The notes under the pieces are model-generated. The model saw only the letters and a program-made list of their open reading frames with translations, was not told where the DNA came from and searched no databases. Positions 1 through 5,588 of a stretch of 5,899 nt of DNA are shown one piece after another. The DNA is from Pseudomonadota bacterium (GTDB taxonomy: Bacteria; Pseudomonadota; Gammaproteobacteria; Xanthomonadales; Xanthomonadaceae). A program made the position numbers and the translations under genes. How positions within the stretch are numbered: the stretch's first letter is position 1; every line of letters begins with the position of its first letter. The stretch is taken from the NCBI GenBank assembly GCA_023394655.1, contig JAEXAG010000162.1, forward strand, positions 1-5,899. Reading direction: 5' to 3'.

Positions 1-1043
1 TGGAGGCCGAGCATCGTCGGCAGGCCCACGGTGCCGAACTGGTGGCCGCCAATGGCGACGCGCTGGCGCTGCTGGCCGAGTCCGACGAGGCCAACGCCCT
101 CTCGCTGCTGCATCGGGCACGCTCGACGCTGGCCGGCGTCGTCGCCCACGACCCGCGGCTCGGCGAAGTCGCCGCGATGCTGGGTTCCGCCGCGATCACC
201 CTGACCGAGGCGCAGGCCGCCCTGGCCCGGCTCGGCGACGAAATGGAGCTGGATCCCGACCGCTACGCGGAACTGGATGCCCGCCTGCAACGCCTGCACG
301 TGCTCTCGCGCAAGCATCGGGTCGGCATCGAGGGGCTGGTCGGCGTGCGCGGGCGGCTGGCCGAGGAACTCGCCGATCTGGAACAGGCCGAGACCCGGGC
401 ATCGCGCCTCGCGGCCGAAATCGCCGCCGCCGCGGAAGCCTGGAAAAAGGCCGCCATCGCGCTGGGCAAGGCGCGACATGCCGCGGCGGACGATCTCGCC
501 GCCGCCACCCGCGCCACCATCCGCGAGCTCGGCATGGGCGAAGCCGAATTCATCATCCAGCTCGATCCCGAACCCACCGGCCTGCCGAATCCGCTCGGCC
601 TGGAGCGGGCGGAATTCCTCATCGCCGCCAATCCCGGCCAGCCGCCGCGCCCGTTGCGCAAGGTCGCGTCCGGCGGCGAGCTCTCGCGCATCTCGCTGGC
701 GATCGAAGTGGCATCCCGCAGCGGCGACGGGGTCCCGACGATGGTGTTCGATGAAGTGGACACCGGCATCAGTGGCGGCGTGGCGGCGGTCGTCGGCCGC
801 AAGCTGCGCGCACTCGGCCGCCGCTGCCAGGTGATGTGCGTCACCCACCTGCCGCAAGTCGCGGCGCAGGGCCACGCCCATTGGCGTGTCAGCAAGGCAA
901 GCGGGGACGGCGTCACCATGAGCGCGGTGGAGGCGCTGGACGCCCCCGGACGCGTCGAGGAGATCGCCCGCCTGCTCGGCGGCGTGGAGGTCGGCGATGC
1001 CGCCCGCGAAGCTGCCCGCAGCCTCTTGGCCAGCGCGGACTGA
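1..1043 (+). CDS. recN: DNA repair protein RecN, C-terminal part (5' end outside window)
   Basis: RecN is an SMC-like ATPase acting in recombinational repair of double-strand breaks. The reading frame is already open at base 3 and runs 346 residues to TGA at 1041-1043; family members are about 550 residues, so the N-terminal head with Walker A lies outside the window. Visible parts are a charged, alanine/leucine-rich coiled coil with the conserved ELDARLQRLHVLSRKH stretch (bases about 270-320), the ABC signature KVASGGELSRISLAIEV (from base 660), Walker B MVFDEVDTG (741-767; catalytic Asp-Glu) and the His-switch segment CVTHLPQVAAQGH (from about 837). All the expected C-terminal ATPase motifs are intact. 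The ATG/GTG codons inside the frame are not starts. It converges on fur with only 19 bases between the stops. No obvious terminator hairpin was seen there. Confidence 0.96.
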   Translation, partial: EAEHRRQAHGAELVAANGDALALLAESDEANALSLLHRARSTLAGVVAHDPRLGEVAAMLGSAAITLTEAQAALARLGDEMELDPDRYAELDARLQRLHVLSRKHRVGIEGLVGVRGRLAEELADLEQAETRASRLAAEIAAAAEAWKKAAIALGKARHAAADDLAAATRATIRELGMGEAEFIIQLDPEPTGLPNPLGLERAEFLIAANPGQPPRPLRKVASGGELSRISLAIEVASRSGDGVPTMVFDEVDTGISGGVAAVVGRKLRALGRRCQVMCVTHLPQVAAQGHAHWRVSKASGDGVTMSAVEALDAPGRVEEIARLLGGVEVGDAAREAARSLLASAD

Positions 1044-1062
1044 TACCGGCGGCGACGGTCGG

Positions 1063-1464
1063 CTACTTCCGGCGACGCACGTACAGCACCAACGCATGGT
1101 CTTCGATGACGAAGCCGTGCCTGGCGGCGATCTCGTGCTGCAGGCGCTCGATTTCCGGGCTTTCGAACTCGATGATCTTGCCGGTGTCCAGATCGACCAT
1201 GTGATCGTGATGGTCGCCACGGTCAAGTTCGTACACCGCCTGCCCGCCCTCGAAGTTGTGCTTGAGCACCAGGCCGGCGGCCTCGAACTGGGTGAGCACG
1301 CGATACACCGTCGCCAGCCCGATTTCCTCGTTCTCGGCCAACAGCTGCCGGTAGATGTCCTCGGCGGTGAGGTGGCGGGGCTTGGCATTGTCCAGCAGGT
1401 TGAGGATGCGCACCCGCGGATGCGTCACCTTCAGGCCGGCGTTGCGGAGGTTTTCGTTTTCCAT
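1063..1464 (-). CDS. fur: Ferric uptake regulator Fur
   Basis: Fur is a cytoplasmic dimeric iron-sensing repressor that binds Fur boxes when loaded with Fe2+. The protein has 133 residues, normal for the family. It begins with a winged-helix DNA-binding domain (about 1-83) containing GLKVTHPRVRIL and the recognition helix GLATVYRVLTQFEAAGL, followed by the dimerisation/metal domain. Candidate metal ligands are H31, E79, H85, H86, D87, H88, E106 and H123. The CxxC structural-zinc pair of E. coli Fur is absent: the stretch after HHDH reads MVDLDTGK. Pseudomonas-type Fur lacks it too. The start was set at ATG 1464-1462 (MENENLRNAGLKV) because xanthomonad Fur proteins begin this way; an in-frame upstream ATG at 1512 would add 16 residues (MHSDVRSPQ...) unlike the family. 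The ribosome site is weak (GAGA/ACGGA). It is divergent from bamE. Confidence 0.95.
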   Translation of the reverse strand: MENENLRNAGLKVTHPRVRILNLLDNAKPRHLTAEDIYRQLLAENEEIGLATVYRVLTQFEAAGLVLKHNFEGGQAVYELDRGDHHDHMVDLDTGKIIEFESPEIERLQHEIAARHGFVIEDHALVLYVRRRK

Positions 1465-1558
1465 TCCGTCTCGTCTCAGCGGTCTCTGCGGGGATCGCAC
1501 ATCTGAATGCAAGGCCCGCGCCGATCACGGTACGGGAAATCCAGCGGCGGCGAGCGTG

Positions 1559-1564
1559 TATTAT
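1559..1564 (+). promoter_or_regulatory. Possible -10 box of the bamE promoter in the fur/bamE divergent region
   Basis: The 129-base region between the fur and bamE starts (1465-1593) must hold both promoters. TATTAT at 1559-1564 resembles a sigma-70 -10 box and would place transcription start about 20-25 bases before the bamE ATG. No convincing -35 hexamer lies 16-18 bases upstream. On the other strand the same bases give GATAAT (1565-1560), which is one hexamer of the Fur-box consensus, but no second or third hexamer adjoins it. The assignment is therefore tentative. Confidence 0.3.
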
Positions 1565-1593
1565 CGCCCAACCCCATCCGACATTCCCGCAGC

Positions 1594-2010
1594 ATGCGCA
1601 TTCGCCGGTTCCCACGTGCTTCCCAGCTTGTCCTCGCCCTCTGCATCGCCGCCGCCACCAGCGGCTGCGGGATCATCTACCGCCAGCCGATCTACCAGGG
1701 CAACCTGATCGATCCCGAGAGCGCGCGGCAGATCCAGATCGGCATGAGCAAGGCGCAGGTGGCCGGCATGCTCGGCACCCCGTCGATCCAGGACCCGTTC
1801 CACCATGATCGCTGGGATTACACCAGCAGCGAACGCCGCGGCCGCGTCGGCAAGACCGAGGTCCGCAACTTCGTGGTCCATTTCGAGAACGATGCCGTGA
1901 CCCGCTGGGAAGGCGATTACTTTCCCAACCAGGATGCGGAAATCTCCAAGCGTTCGGTCAAGGATTTCGGCTACAACCTGCGCAAGGATCGCAAGCAGCG
2001 CGGTCGCTGA
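1594..2010 (+). CDS. bamE: Outer membrane assembly lipoprotein BamE (SmpA/OmlA)
   Basis: BamE is the small lipoprotein of the BAM complex that folds beta-barrel proteins into the outer membrane. The start at ATG 1594 gives 138 residues: a basic N-terminus (MRIRRFPR), a hydrophobic helix (about 11-22) and the lipobox TSGC with the lipidated Cys at residue 25, followed by GIIYRQPIYQGNLID. The SmpA/OmlA domain core is present as IQIGMSKAQVAGMLGTPSI and DPFHHDRWDYTSS, then a strand ending NFVVHFENDAVTRWEGD. The reading frame is open back to 1507, but only the 1594 start puts a signal peptide at the N-terminus. Divergent fur and bamE (historically omlA) is a known xanthomonad and pseudomonad arrangement. 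It converges with rnfH across 19 bases and uses a terminator inside the rnfH 3' end. Confidence 0.95.
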   Translation: MRIRRFPRASQLVLALCIAAATSGCGIIYRQPIYQGNLIDPESARQIQIGMSKAQVAGMLGTPSIQDPFHHDRWDYTSSERRGRVGKTEVRNFVVHFENDAVTRWEGDYFPNQDAEISKRSVKDFGYNLRKDRKQRGR

Positions 2011-2029
2011 TCCCCTCCTCGATGTCGCC

Positions 2030-2323
2030 TCAAGCCCGCGCCTCGCCGCGGGCTTTCGCTTTCAGCGCCTTCGCGGCCTCCGCACGCCGACGGCGGGCTT
2101 CCATCGGATCGATGGCCAGCGCGCGCAGCAATTCCACGCGATCACCCTCGCCCAGGATTTCGCCATCGGCGACGCGACGCCCGAACACCGCCAGGCCCGC
2201 CAGCGGAAAGCCGGGCAGCAGGCCGGAGCGATCCGCCGCTTCCCGCGCCGTCGCCCCTTCGCCCAGTTCGACCATCACGCTTTCGACGCGATCCGGCCAG
2301 GCGGCGACGACTTCGATCTTCAT
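2030..2323 (-). CDS. rnfH: RnfH family protein (UPF0125, ubiquitin-like beta-grasp)
   Basis: This 97-residue small soluble protein of the RnfH/UPF0125 family has an unsettled biochemical role; the family keeps a constant genomic partnership with ratA. Family features visible are the N-terminal MKIEVVAAWPDRVESVMVEL strand, the GATAREAADRSGLL helix, LAVFGRRVADGEIL, then GDRVELLRAL and IDPMEARRRRAE near the C-terminus, which continues as a charged tail. The start ATG (2323-2321) overlaps the ratA stop in an ATGA arrangement, so translation is probably coupled to ratA. The longer open frame continuing upstream to 2644 is out of frame with ratA and is a shadow. Its last codons also form the bamE terminator hairpin. 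Being the second gene of a two-gene unit, it is probably expressed only from the ratA promoter. Confidence 0.92.
   Translation of the reverse strand: MKIEVVAAWPDRVESVMVELGEGATAREAADRSGLLPGFPLAGLAVFGRRVADGEILGEGDRVELLRALAIDPMEARRRRAEAAKALKAKARGEARA
2032..2059 (+). terminator. Rho-independent terminator of bamE, embedded in the rnfH 3' end
   Basis: The 9-bp perfect stem AAGCCCGCG (2032-2040) pairs with CGCGGGCTT (2047-2055) across a 6-base loop and is followed by TTTCGCTTT, starting 21 bases after the bamE stop. On the opposite strand no T-tract follows the hairpin, so it should act on bamE transcripts. The same bases encode the last residues of RnfH (KARGEARA). Confidence 0.7.
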
Positions 2324-2745
2324 GCGCGGGCGGCGCGGACGAAATCGTCGACCATCCGGTCGGCGAGTCCCTGCAGGCCCAGCTTGACCACCGGCGCCAG
2401 AAGCACCGAAGCCGGCTCGAACTCCAGCAGCAGGGCGACCTTGCTGGCCTCCTCCGAAAGCGGCTGGAAATCCCAGCGCCCGTGCAGCTCGCGGAATGGG
2501 CCTTCCGCCAGATGCATGTCCATCGAGCGGCCCGGAACCATCGTGTTCTCGGTCATGAACCAGGTCTTGAAACCCGCCAGTTGCAGGTCCAGGCGCGCCT
2601 TCATCCGGGTGTCCTCGCGCTCCAGCACGGTGGCGGCCTGGCACCAGGCGAACCGCTCGGGATAGGCCTCGACATCCACCACCAACCGATACATCGCCTC
2701 GGCCGGCCGCGTCACCAGCGCACTGCGTTCAATCCGGGTCGCCAC
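2320..2745 (-). CDS. ratA: RatA family ribosome-associated START/coenzyme Q-binding-like protein
   Basis: The 141-residue protein belongs to the SRPBCC (polyketide cyclase/START-like) fold family named RatA/PasT/YfjG in enterobacteria. E. coli RatA was described as blocking 70S assembly; relatives resemble COQ10, so the real function in this organism is open. Conserved segments are RSALVTRPAEAMYRLVVDVEAYPERFAWC near the N-terminus, the middle LAGFKTWFMTENTMVPGRSMDMHL, EGPFRELHGRWDFQPL, then the C-terminal helix GLADRMVDDFVRAAR lining the predicted ligand cavity. The start is GTG (2745-2743), fixed by a good AGGAG ribosome site 5 bases upstream; no ATG fits. It lies directly upstream of rnfH (4-base overlap) and divergent from smpB, the usual core-gene order. 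Confidence 0.93.
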   Translation of the reverse strand: MATRIERSALVTRPAEAMYRLVVDVEAYPERFAWCQAATVLEREDTRMKARLDLQLAGFKTWFMTENTMVPGRSMDMHLAEGPFRELHGRWDFQPLSEEASKVALLLEFEPASVLLAPVVKLGLQGLADRMVDDFVRAARA

Positions 2746-2750
2746 CGTGA

Positions 2751-2755
2751 CTCCT
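2751..2755 (-). promoter_or_regulatory. Ribosome binding site of ratA
   Basis: Read on the minus strand this is AGGAG, 5 bases before the GTG at 2745-2743. It is the strongest Shine-Dalgarno match in the divergent ratA/smpB gap and decides the GTG start. Confidence 0.7.
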
Positions 2756-2793
2756 CACTGCAATTTCCTCGACCATCGGCGACAATGCGCGGG

Positions 2794-3297
2794 ATGAGCA
2801 AGGCTGCGAAAAACAAGACCGGAAAGGATACGGCAAAGAAGCCCACCATCGCCCTGAACAAGCGGGCGAAGCACGAATACCACCTCGAGCAGCGCTTCGA
2901 GGCCGGACTCTCGCTGCAGGGCTGGGAACTGAAGGCGATCCGCGCAGGACGCGCCAACATCGGGGAAAGCTATGCGCTGATCAAGGATGGCGAGATCTTC
3001 CTGTTCGGCGCGCAGATCACGCCCTTGATCCAGGCCAGCACCCACGTGCGCGCGGACGAGCGCCGCAATCGCAAGCTGCTGCTGCACCGTCGGGAAATCG
3101 ACAACCTGATCGGTCGCGTGCAGCGCGATGGCTACACCATCATCCCCACCGCGCTCTACTGGAAAGGCAACAAGGTCAAGGCCGAGATCGCGCTGGCCAA
3201 GGGCAAGCAGGCGCACGACAAGCGCGCGGCCAGCAAGGAACGCGACTGGAACCGCGAGAAGCAGCAGACGATGCGGGCACACAACAAGTACGCCTGA
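2794..3297 (+). CDS. smpB: SsrA-binding protein SmpB
   Basis: SmpB binds tmRNA (ssrA) and delivers it to stalled ribosomes for trans-translation. The protein has 167 residues. A lysine-rich N-terminus precedes the OB-fold core with ALNKRAKHEYHLE (20-32), the tmRNA-binding GWELKAIRAGRANI (43-56), GEIFLFGAQITPL (66-78) and NRKLLLHRREID (92-103). The basic C-terminal tail AKGKQAHDKR...KERDW follows; it becomes helical in the mRNA channel of the ribosome. The ATG at 2794 (MSKAAK) was chosen over the in-frame ATG at 2785 (MRGMSK) because family members begin MSK. Neither has a good ribosome site. Its partner RNA gene ssrA is not in the window, but a fragment like the 3' end of that gene lies 2 kb downstream at 5309-5331. 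Confidence 0.96.
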   Translation: MSKAAKNKTGKDTAKKPTIALNKRAKHEYHLEQRFEAGLSLQGWELKAIRAGRANIGESYALIKDGEIFLFGAQITPLIQASTHVRADERRNRKLLLHRREIDNLIGRVQRDGYTIIPTALYWKGNKVKAEIALAKGKQAHDKRAASKERDWNREKQQTMRAHNKYA

Positions 3298-3341
3298 ACG
3301 GCAGGCGTGCCAAAGCCTTATCTTACGATGCCTCCGTCCGG

Positions 3342-3722
3342 CTGGGCCGCCACAACGCCGCGCGACTGGTTGGCTTCGGCCTCGCGACCGGTGCACTCTC
3401 GGGATTTTTCGGCATTGGCGGCGGATTCCTGATCGTCCCGACCTTGATCGCCGCAACAAGCATGCCGATCCTCAATGCCGTCGCCTCTTCGCTGGTGGCG
3501 GTCGCCCTGTTCGGGCTGTCCACTTCGGCCAATTACGCCGCCGCCGGACTGGTCGAATGGTCGCTGGCCGGCTGGTTCAGCCTCGGCGGTGTCGTCGGCG
3601 GCTGGGCCGGCACCCGCTTTGCCACGCGCCTGGCCGCCCGCAAGGGCGCCCTGGATGTCCTGTTCGCCACCGTGATCCTGCTCGTCGCAGGCTACATGTT
3701 CATCCGCCACCTGGCCGGCTGA
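3342..3722 (+). pseudogene. TauE/SafE (TSUP) transporter, C-terminal half only, no clear start
   Basis: TSUP proteins are inner-membrane exporters of sulfite and related sulfur anions, normally about 250 residues made of two homologous halves. Here only one half is visible, ending at TGA 3720-3722. It contains RLVGFGLATGALSGFFGIGG with the glycine-rich GIGGGFLIVP signature, then AVASSLVAVALFG, GLVEWSLAGWFSLGG, VVGGWAGTRFATRLAA and a final helix VLFATVILLVAGYMF; roughly four membrane segments. The frame is open back into smpB but has no ATG or GTG. The first usual codon, TTG 3444, would cut off the glycine signature; CTG 3342 is only a nominal start. ATG 3328 is in another frame, so one base lost or gained could have separated start and body. 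It is a probable truncated remnant, or less likely a half-size gene with a CTG start. It lies just upstream of the persulfide dioxygenase, as in BigR-type sulfur operons. Confidence 0.6.
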
Positions 3723-3748
3723 CGCCCGCCTCGCGAAAAGAAATGGAA

Positions 3749-4612
3749 ATGAACCCGATACCCCACGTCGAACCTTTCTTCCAAGCCCTGACCGGCACCT
3801 GGACCTGCGTCGTCCATGATGGTCCTGCCGCCGTGATCATCGACCCGGTGCTCGATTACGACTCGAAATCGGGCGCCGTCGAGACCACCAGCATCGACAA
3901 GGTGATGGACTACATCGCCGGGAACGGGCTGACACTCGAACGCATCCTCGAAACCCACGCGCACGCCGACCACCTGACCGGCGCGCGCTTCCTGCCGGCG
4001 GCCGACTCGGTTCCGGTCGGCATCGGCGCGGGTATCCGCAAGGTGCAGGCGCACTTCGCCCCCGTGTTCGGCATCCCGGCCGATGCCCCGGAGCTCGCGG
4101 ATGCCTTCGCCGAAACCCATGCCGATGGCGATCGCATCCAGGCCGGTGGCATGACCTTCGAAGTGATGGCCACGCCCGGCCATACCTCCGACAGCCTGAG
4201 TTACCGCATCGGCGACAACGTGTTCGTCGGCGACACGATCTTCGCCCCCGATCTCGGCACCGCGCGTTGCGACTTCCCCGGCGGCGGCGTCGAGGACCTG
4301 TACCGATCGATCGAACGCCTGCACGCGCTTCCCGGCCATACCCGTCTCTGGCTATGCCACGACTACCCGCCGGCAGGACGCGAACCGAGGGCATGGGTGA
4401 GCGTGGAAGAATCCCGGCGCGACAACCGGATGCTGTCCGCCGCAGACAACCTCGAGACGTTCGCCGAACGCCGGCACGCCCGCGATGCGGTCCTGGCGGC
4501 CCCCAAGCTGCTCTATCCTTCCCTGCAGGTGAACATTCGCGGCGGTGCGCTGCCGCCGGCCGATGCCGAAGGCCGCCGTTACCTCATCACGCCCATCACC
4601 CTCAGGACCTGA
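3749..4612 (+). CDS. ETHE1-like persulfide (sulfur) dioxygenase, MBL-fold metallo-hydrolase
   Basis: This is a mononuclear-iron metallo-beta-lactamase-fold enzyme of the type that oxidises glutathione persulfide to sulfite in sulfide detoxification (ETHE1/Blh/PDO group). The start ATG 3749 gives 287 residues; ATG 3743 would add two and is also possible, but AAAAG at 3736-3740 is better spaced for 3749. The metal motif THAHADHLTG supplies H70, H72, D74 and H75; further ligands are H145 in TPGHTSDS, D162 in VGDTIF and H204 in LCHDYPPAGR. The family hallmark GTARCDFPGG (R173, C174, D175) and IDPVLDYDSKSG near the N-terminus place it with bacterial persulfide dioxygenases rather than glyoxalase II. 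No DUF442 or rhodanese domain is fused. It has no signal peptide, so it is cytoplasmic. It is followed after one base by the copper-chaperone gene. Confidence 0.9.
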   Translation: MNPIPHVEPFFQALTGTWTCVVHDGPAAVIIDPVLDYDSKSGAVETTSIDKVMDYIAGNGLTLERILETHAHADHLTGARFLPAADSVPVGIGAGIRKVQAHFAPVFGIPADAPELADAFAETHADGDRIQAGGMTFEVMATPGHTSDSLSYRIGDNVFVGDTIFAPDLGTARCDFPGGGVEDLYRSIERLHALPGHTRLWLCHDYPPAGREPRAWVSVEESRRDNRMLSAADNLETFAERRHARDAVLAAPKLLYPSLQVNIRGGALPPADAEGRRYLITPITLRT

Positions 4613-4613
4613 C

Positions 4614-5162
4614 ATGACACTGCCCCATCGTCTCGCACTCCCGCTGGCGGCCATCGCCGTCGCGATGATCACCGCCTGCCAGCCGGCATCCGGCCCCGCC
4701 GAAACCGCGGCCACGCCGACGACCGGGAGCCCGGAAGTCACAGCCGATGCCACTGCCACCGGCATCACCGCCGGCGATGCCTGGATCCGTGCCACATTGC
4801 CCGACGCACCCGTGGCCGGCGCCTTCCTCACCATCACCAATGGCAGCGGCCAGGCCGATCGCCTCGTCGCCGCCTCGACCGATGCCGCCGAGCGCGTGGA
4901 GATCCATGAAACGCGAATGGAAGACGGCATGATGAAGATGCGCCAGCTCACCGATGGCATCGCACTGGCTGCAGGCGAAACGGTGTCGCTGGCACCCGGC
5001 GGCCTGCACATGATGCTGATGGCACCGACCCGGCAGTTCGTCGCCGGCGAAACCGTCGAGATCGAACTCGAATTCGAACACGCGCCCCGCCAACGCATCG
5101 CCTTCAGCGTGCGCGAGATGGATGCCGGCGCGCACGGCAACGACGCCGGACACGCGCACTGA
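4614..5162 (+). CDS. Periplasmic copper chaperone PCu(A)C, lipoprotein
   Basis: PCu(A)C proteins bind Cu(I) in the periplasm and help load the CuA centre of cytochrome c oxidase, often with Sco. The start ATG 4614 has AGGA at 4604-4607 and follows the dioxygenase stop after one base, indicating an operon. The protein has 182 residues. A lipoprotein signal (HRLALPLAAIAVAMITAC, lipidated Cys 22) is followed by a low-complexity Ala/Thr/Pro linker to about residue 50. The domain follows: GDAWIRATLPDAPVAGAFLTI, IHETRMEDGMMKM and PGGLHMMLM. The expected Cu(I) ligands are H98, M109, H132 and M134. The C-terminus DAGAHGNDAGHAH adds three histidines that could bind metal. No Sco gene is adjacent. A terminator follows 24 bases after the stop. 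Confidence 0.93.
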   Translation: MTLPHRLALPLAAIAVAMITACQPASGPAETAATPTTGSPEVTADATATGITAGDAWIRATLPDAPVAGAFLTITNGSGQADRLVAASTDAAERVEIHETRMEDGMMKMRQLTDGIALAAGETVSLAPGGLHMMLMAPTRQFVAGETVEIELEFEHAPRQRIAFSVREMDAGAHGNDAGHAH

Positions 5163-5186
5163 TCGGGCCTTGATGCACCACAACCC

Positions 5187-5223
5187 GACCCCGGCACGGG
5201 CGATCCTGCCGGGGTCTTCTTTT
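5187..5223 (+). terminator. Rho-independent terminator of the dioxygenase-PCu(A)C operon
   Basis: The perfect 10-bp stem GACCCCGGCA (5187-5196) pairs with TGCCGGGGTC (5207-5216) across a 10-base loop and is followed by TTCTTTT. It is placed 24 bases after the PCu(A)C stop. Confidence 0.88.
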
Positions 5224-5255
5224 GCCGTTCCGGATTTCCGAACCCACGTCCGCAC

Positions 5256-5280
5256 AAAAGAAAACCGCCCCGAAGGGCGG
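5256..5280 (-). terminator. Minus-strand terminator, probably originally serving ssrA
   Basis: Read on the minus strand, CCGCCC (5280-5275), a TTCG tetraloop (5274-5271) and GGGCGG (5270-5265) are followed directly by TTTTCTTTT (5264-5256). This is a textbook rho-independent terminator. It lies 28 bases beyond the CCA end of the tmRNA-like fragment and no minus-strand protein gene ends near it, so it most likely ended the transcript of a stable RNA gene that stood here. Confidence 0.8.
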
Positions 5281-5308
5281 CCCATGCGATTGATTTCAAA
5301 GCGTTTTT

Positions 5309-5331
5309 TGGTGGAGGTGGCGCCTATCGAA
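5309..5331 (-). other. tmRNA/tRNA 3'-end fragment, probable attachment site of an integrated element
   Basis: On the minus strand the segment reads TTCGAT, AGG, CGCCACCTCCACCA. From memory, xanthomonad-type tmRNA ends with TTCGAT, TCC, CGCCACCTCCACCA, so the T-loop start, the acceptor 3' strand CACCTCC, the discriminator A and CCA all line up without gaps. The bases 5' of the T-loop (CATGA) cannot pair with GGCGC, so the T-stem is broken and no functional RNA could be made. No tmRNA body or tag-peptide reading frame was seen in 5332-5899. This is how the distal att copy left by a tyrosine-recombinase element in a tRNA or tmRNA gene looks. A tRNA with the same acceptor sequence is an alternative source. 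Confidence 0.65.
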
Positions 5332-5382
5332 TCATGGCCTGAAAGCCAATGTTTGCGCGGGTTTCAGAATCTCGACAGCGAG

Positions 5383-5406
5383 AGTTGCCCCCAAAGTTGC
5401 CCCCAA
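5383..5406. repeat. Perfect 12-base tandem direct repeat
   Basis: AGTTGCCCCCAA occurs twice in a row (5383-5394 and 5395-5406) with no spacer. It is one turn plus of DNA per unit and lies 52-75 bases inside the att-like core, a distance suited to integrase arm-type or excisionase sites; that role is inferred. Confidence 0.85.
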
Positions 5407-5432
5407 TCGCTCGGGCTACCCCTCCCCCGGTG

Positions 5433-5588
5433 CTAATTTTGCAGATGCAGGAAGTTGGCTAGGCGCGCGTGCCACGGGGCCGGGCCTTGCCGATTCAGCA
5501 CAGCCCCCCCCCGGGGCATTCGATTACAGCCGGGGCCGGGTTTACTGGCCACCTCCGCCTCGCGCGCGCGGAACGCTCGGTTTTCCAT
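5433..5588 (-). CDS. Doubtful small ORF, 51 residues
   Basis: The frame opens with ATG (5588-5586) just downstream of the AT-rich patch and ends at TAG (5435-5433). It encodes a basic peptide starting MENRAFRAREAEVASK and ending HARLANFLHLQN. There is no clear ribosome binding site, the glycine/proline-rich middle comes from GC runs, and I do not recognise any family. It could be a small element gene or chance. Confidence 0.15.
   Translation of the reverse strand: MENRAFRAREAEVASKPGPGCNRMPRGGAVLNRQGPAPWHARLANFLHLQN

Noticed and set aside
263..919. Minus-strand open frame inside recN
   Set aside because: Shadow of the recN codon pattern; no family features.
1560..1565. Fur box in front of fur/bamE
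   Set aside because: Only a single GATAAT hexamer on the minus strand; the neighbouring hexamers do not match.
3300..3313. Small hairpin GGCA/TGCC after smpB as a terminator
   Set aside because: Four-base stem with no T-tract; smpB transcripts may read into the following genes.
3128..3742. Long open frame on the + strand upstream of the dioxygenase ATG, overlapping smpB and the TauE half
   Set aside because: Arginine/proline-rich translation typical of an out-of-frame GC-rich shadow; dioxygenase homology begins only near 3749.
4352..5299. 315-residue minus-strand open frame opposite the dioxygenase and PCu(A)C genes
   Set aside because: Antisense shadow of two well-supported genes; it crosses two terminators and has low-complexity Ala/Ser/Arg composition.
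5122..5436. 104-residue + strand frame running through both terminators and the att fragment
   Set aside because: It starts inside the PCu(A)C gene and its sequence is simply translated hairpins and repeats.
5548..5556. GCCACCTCC on the + strand, matching the acceptor part of the att core in opposite orientation
   Set aside because: Only nine bases, no CCA and no alignable T-loop; likely chance in GC-rich DNA.
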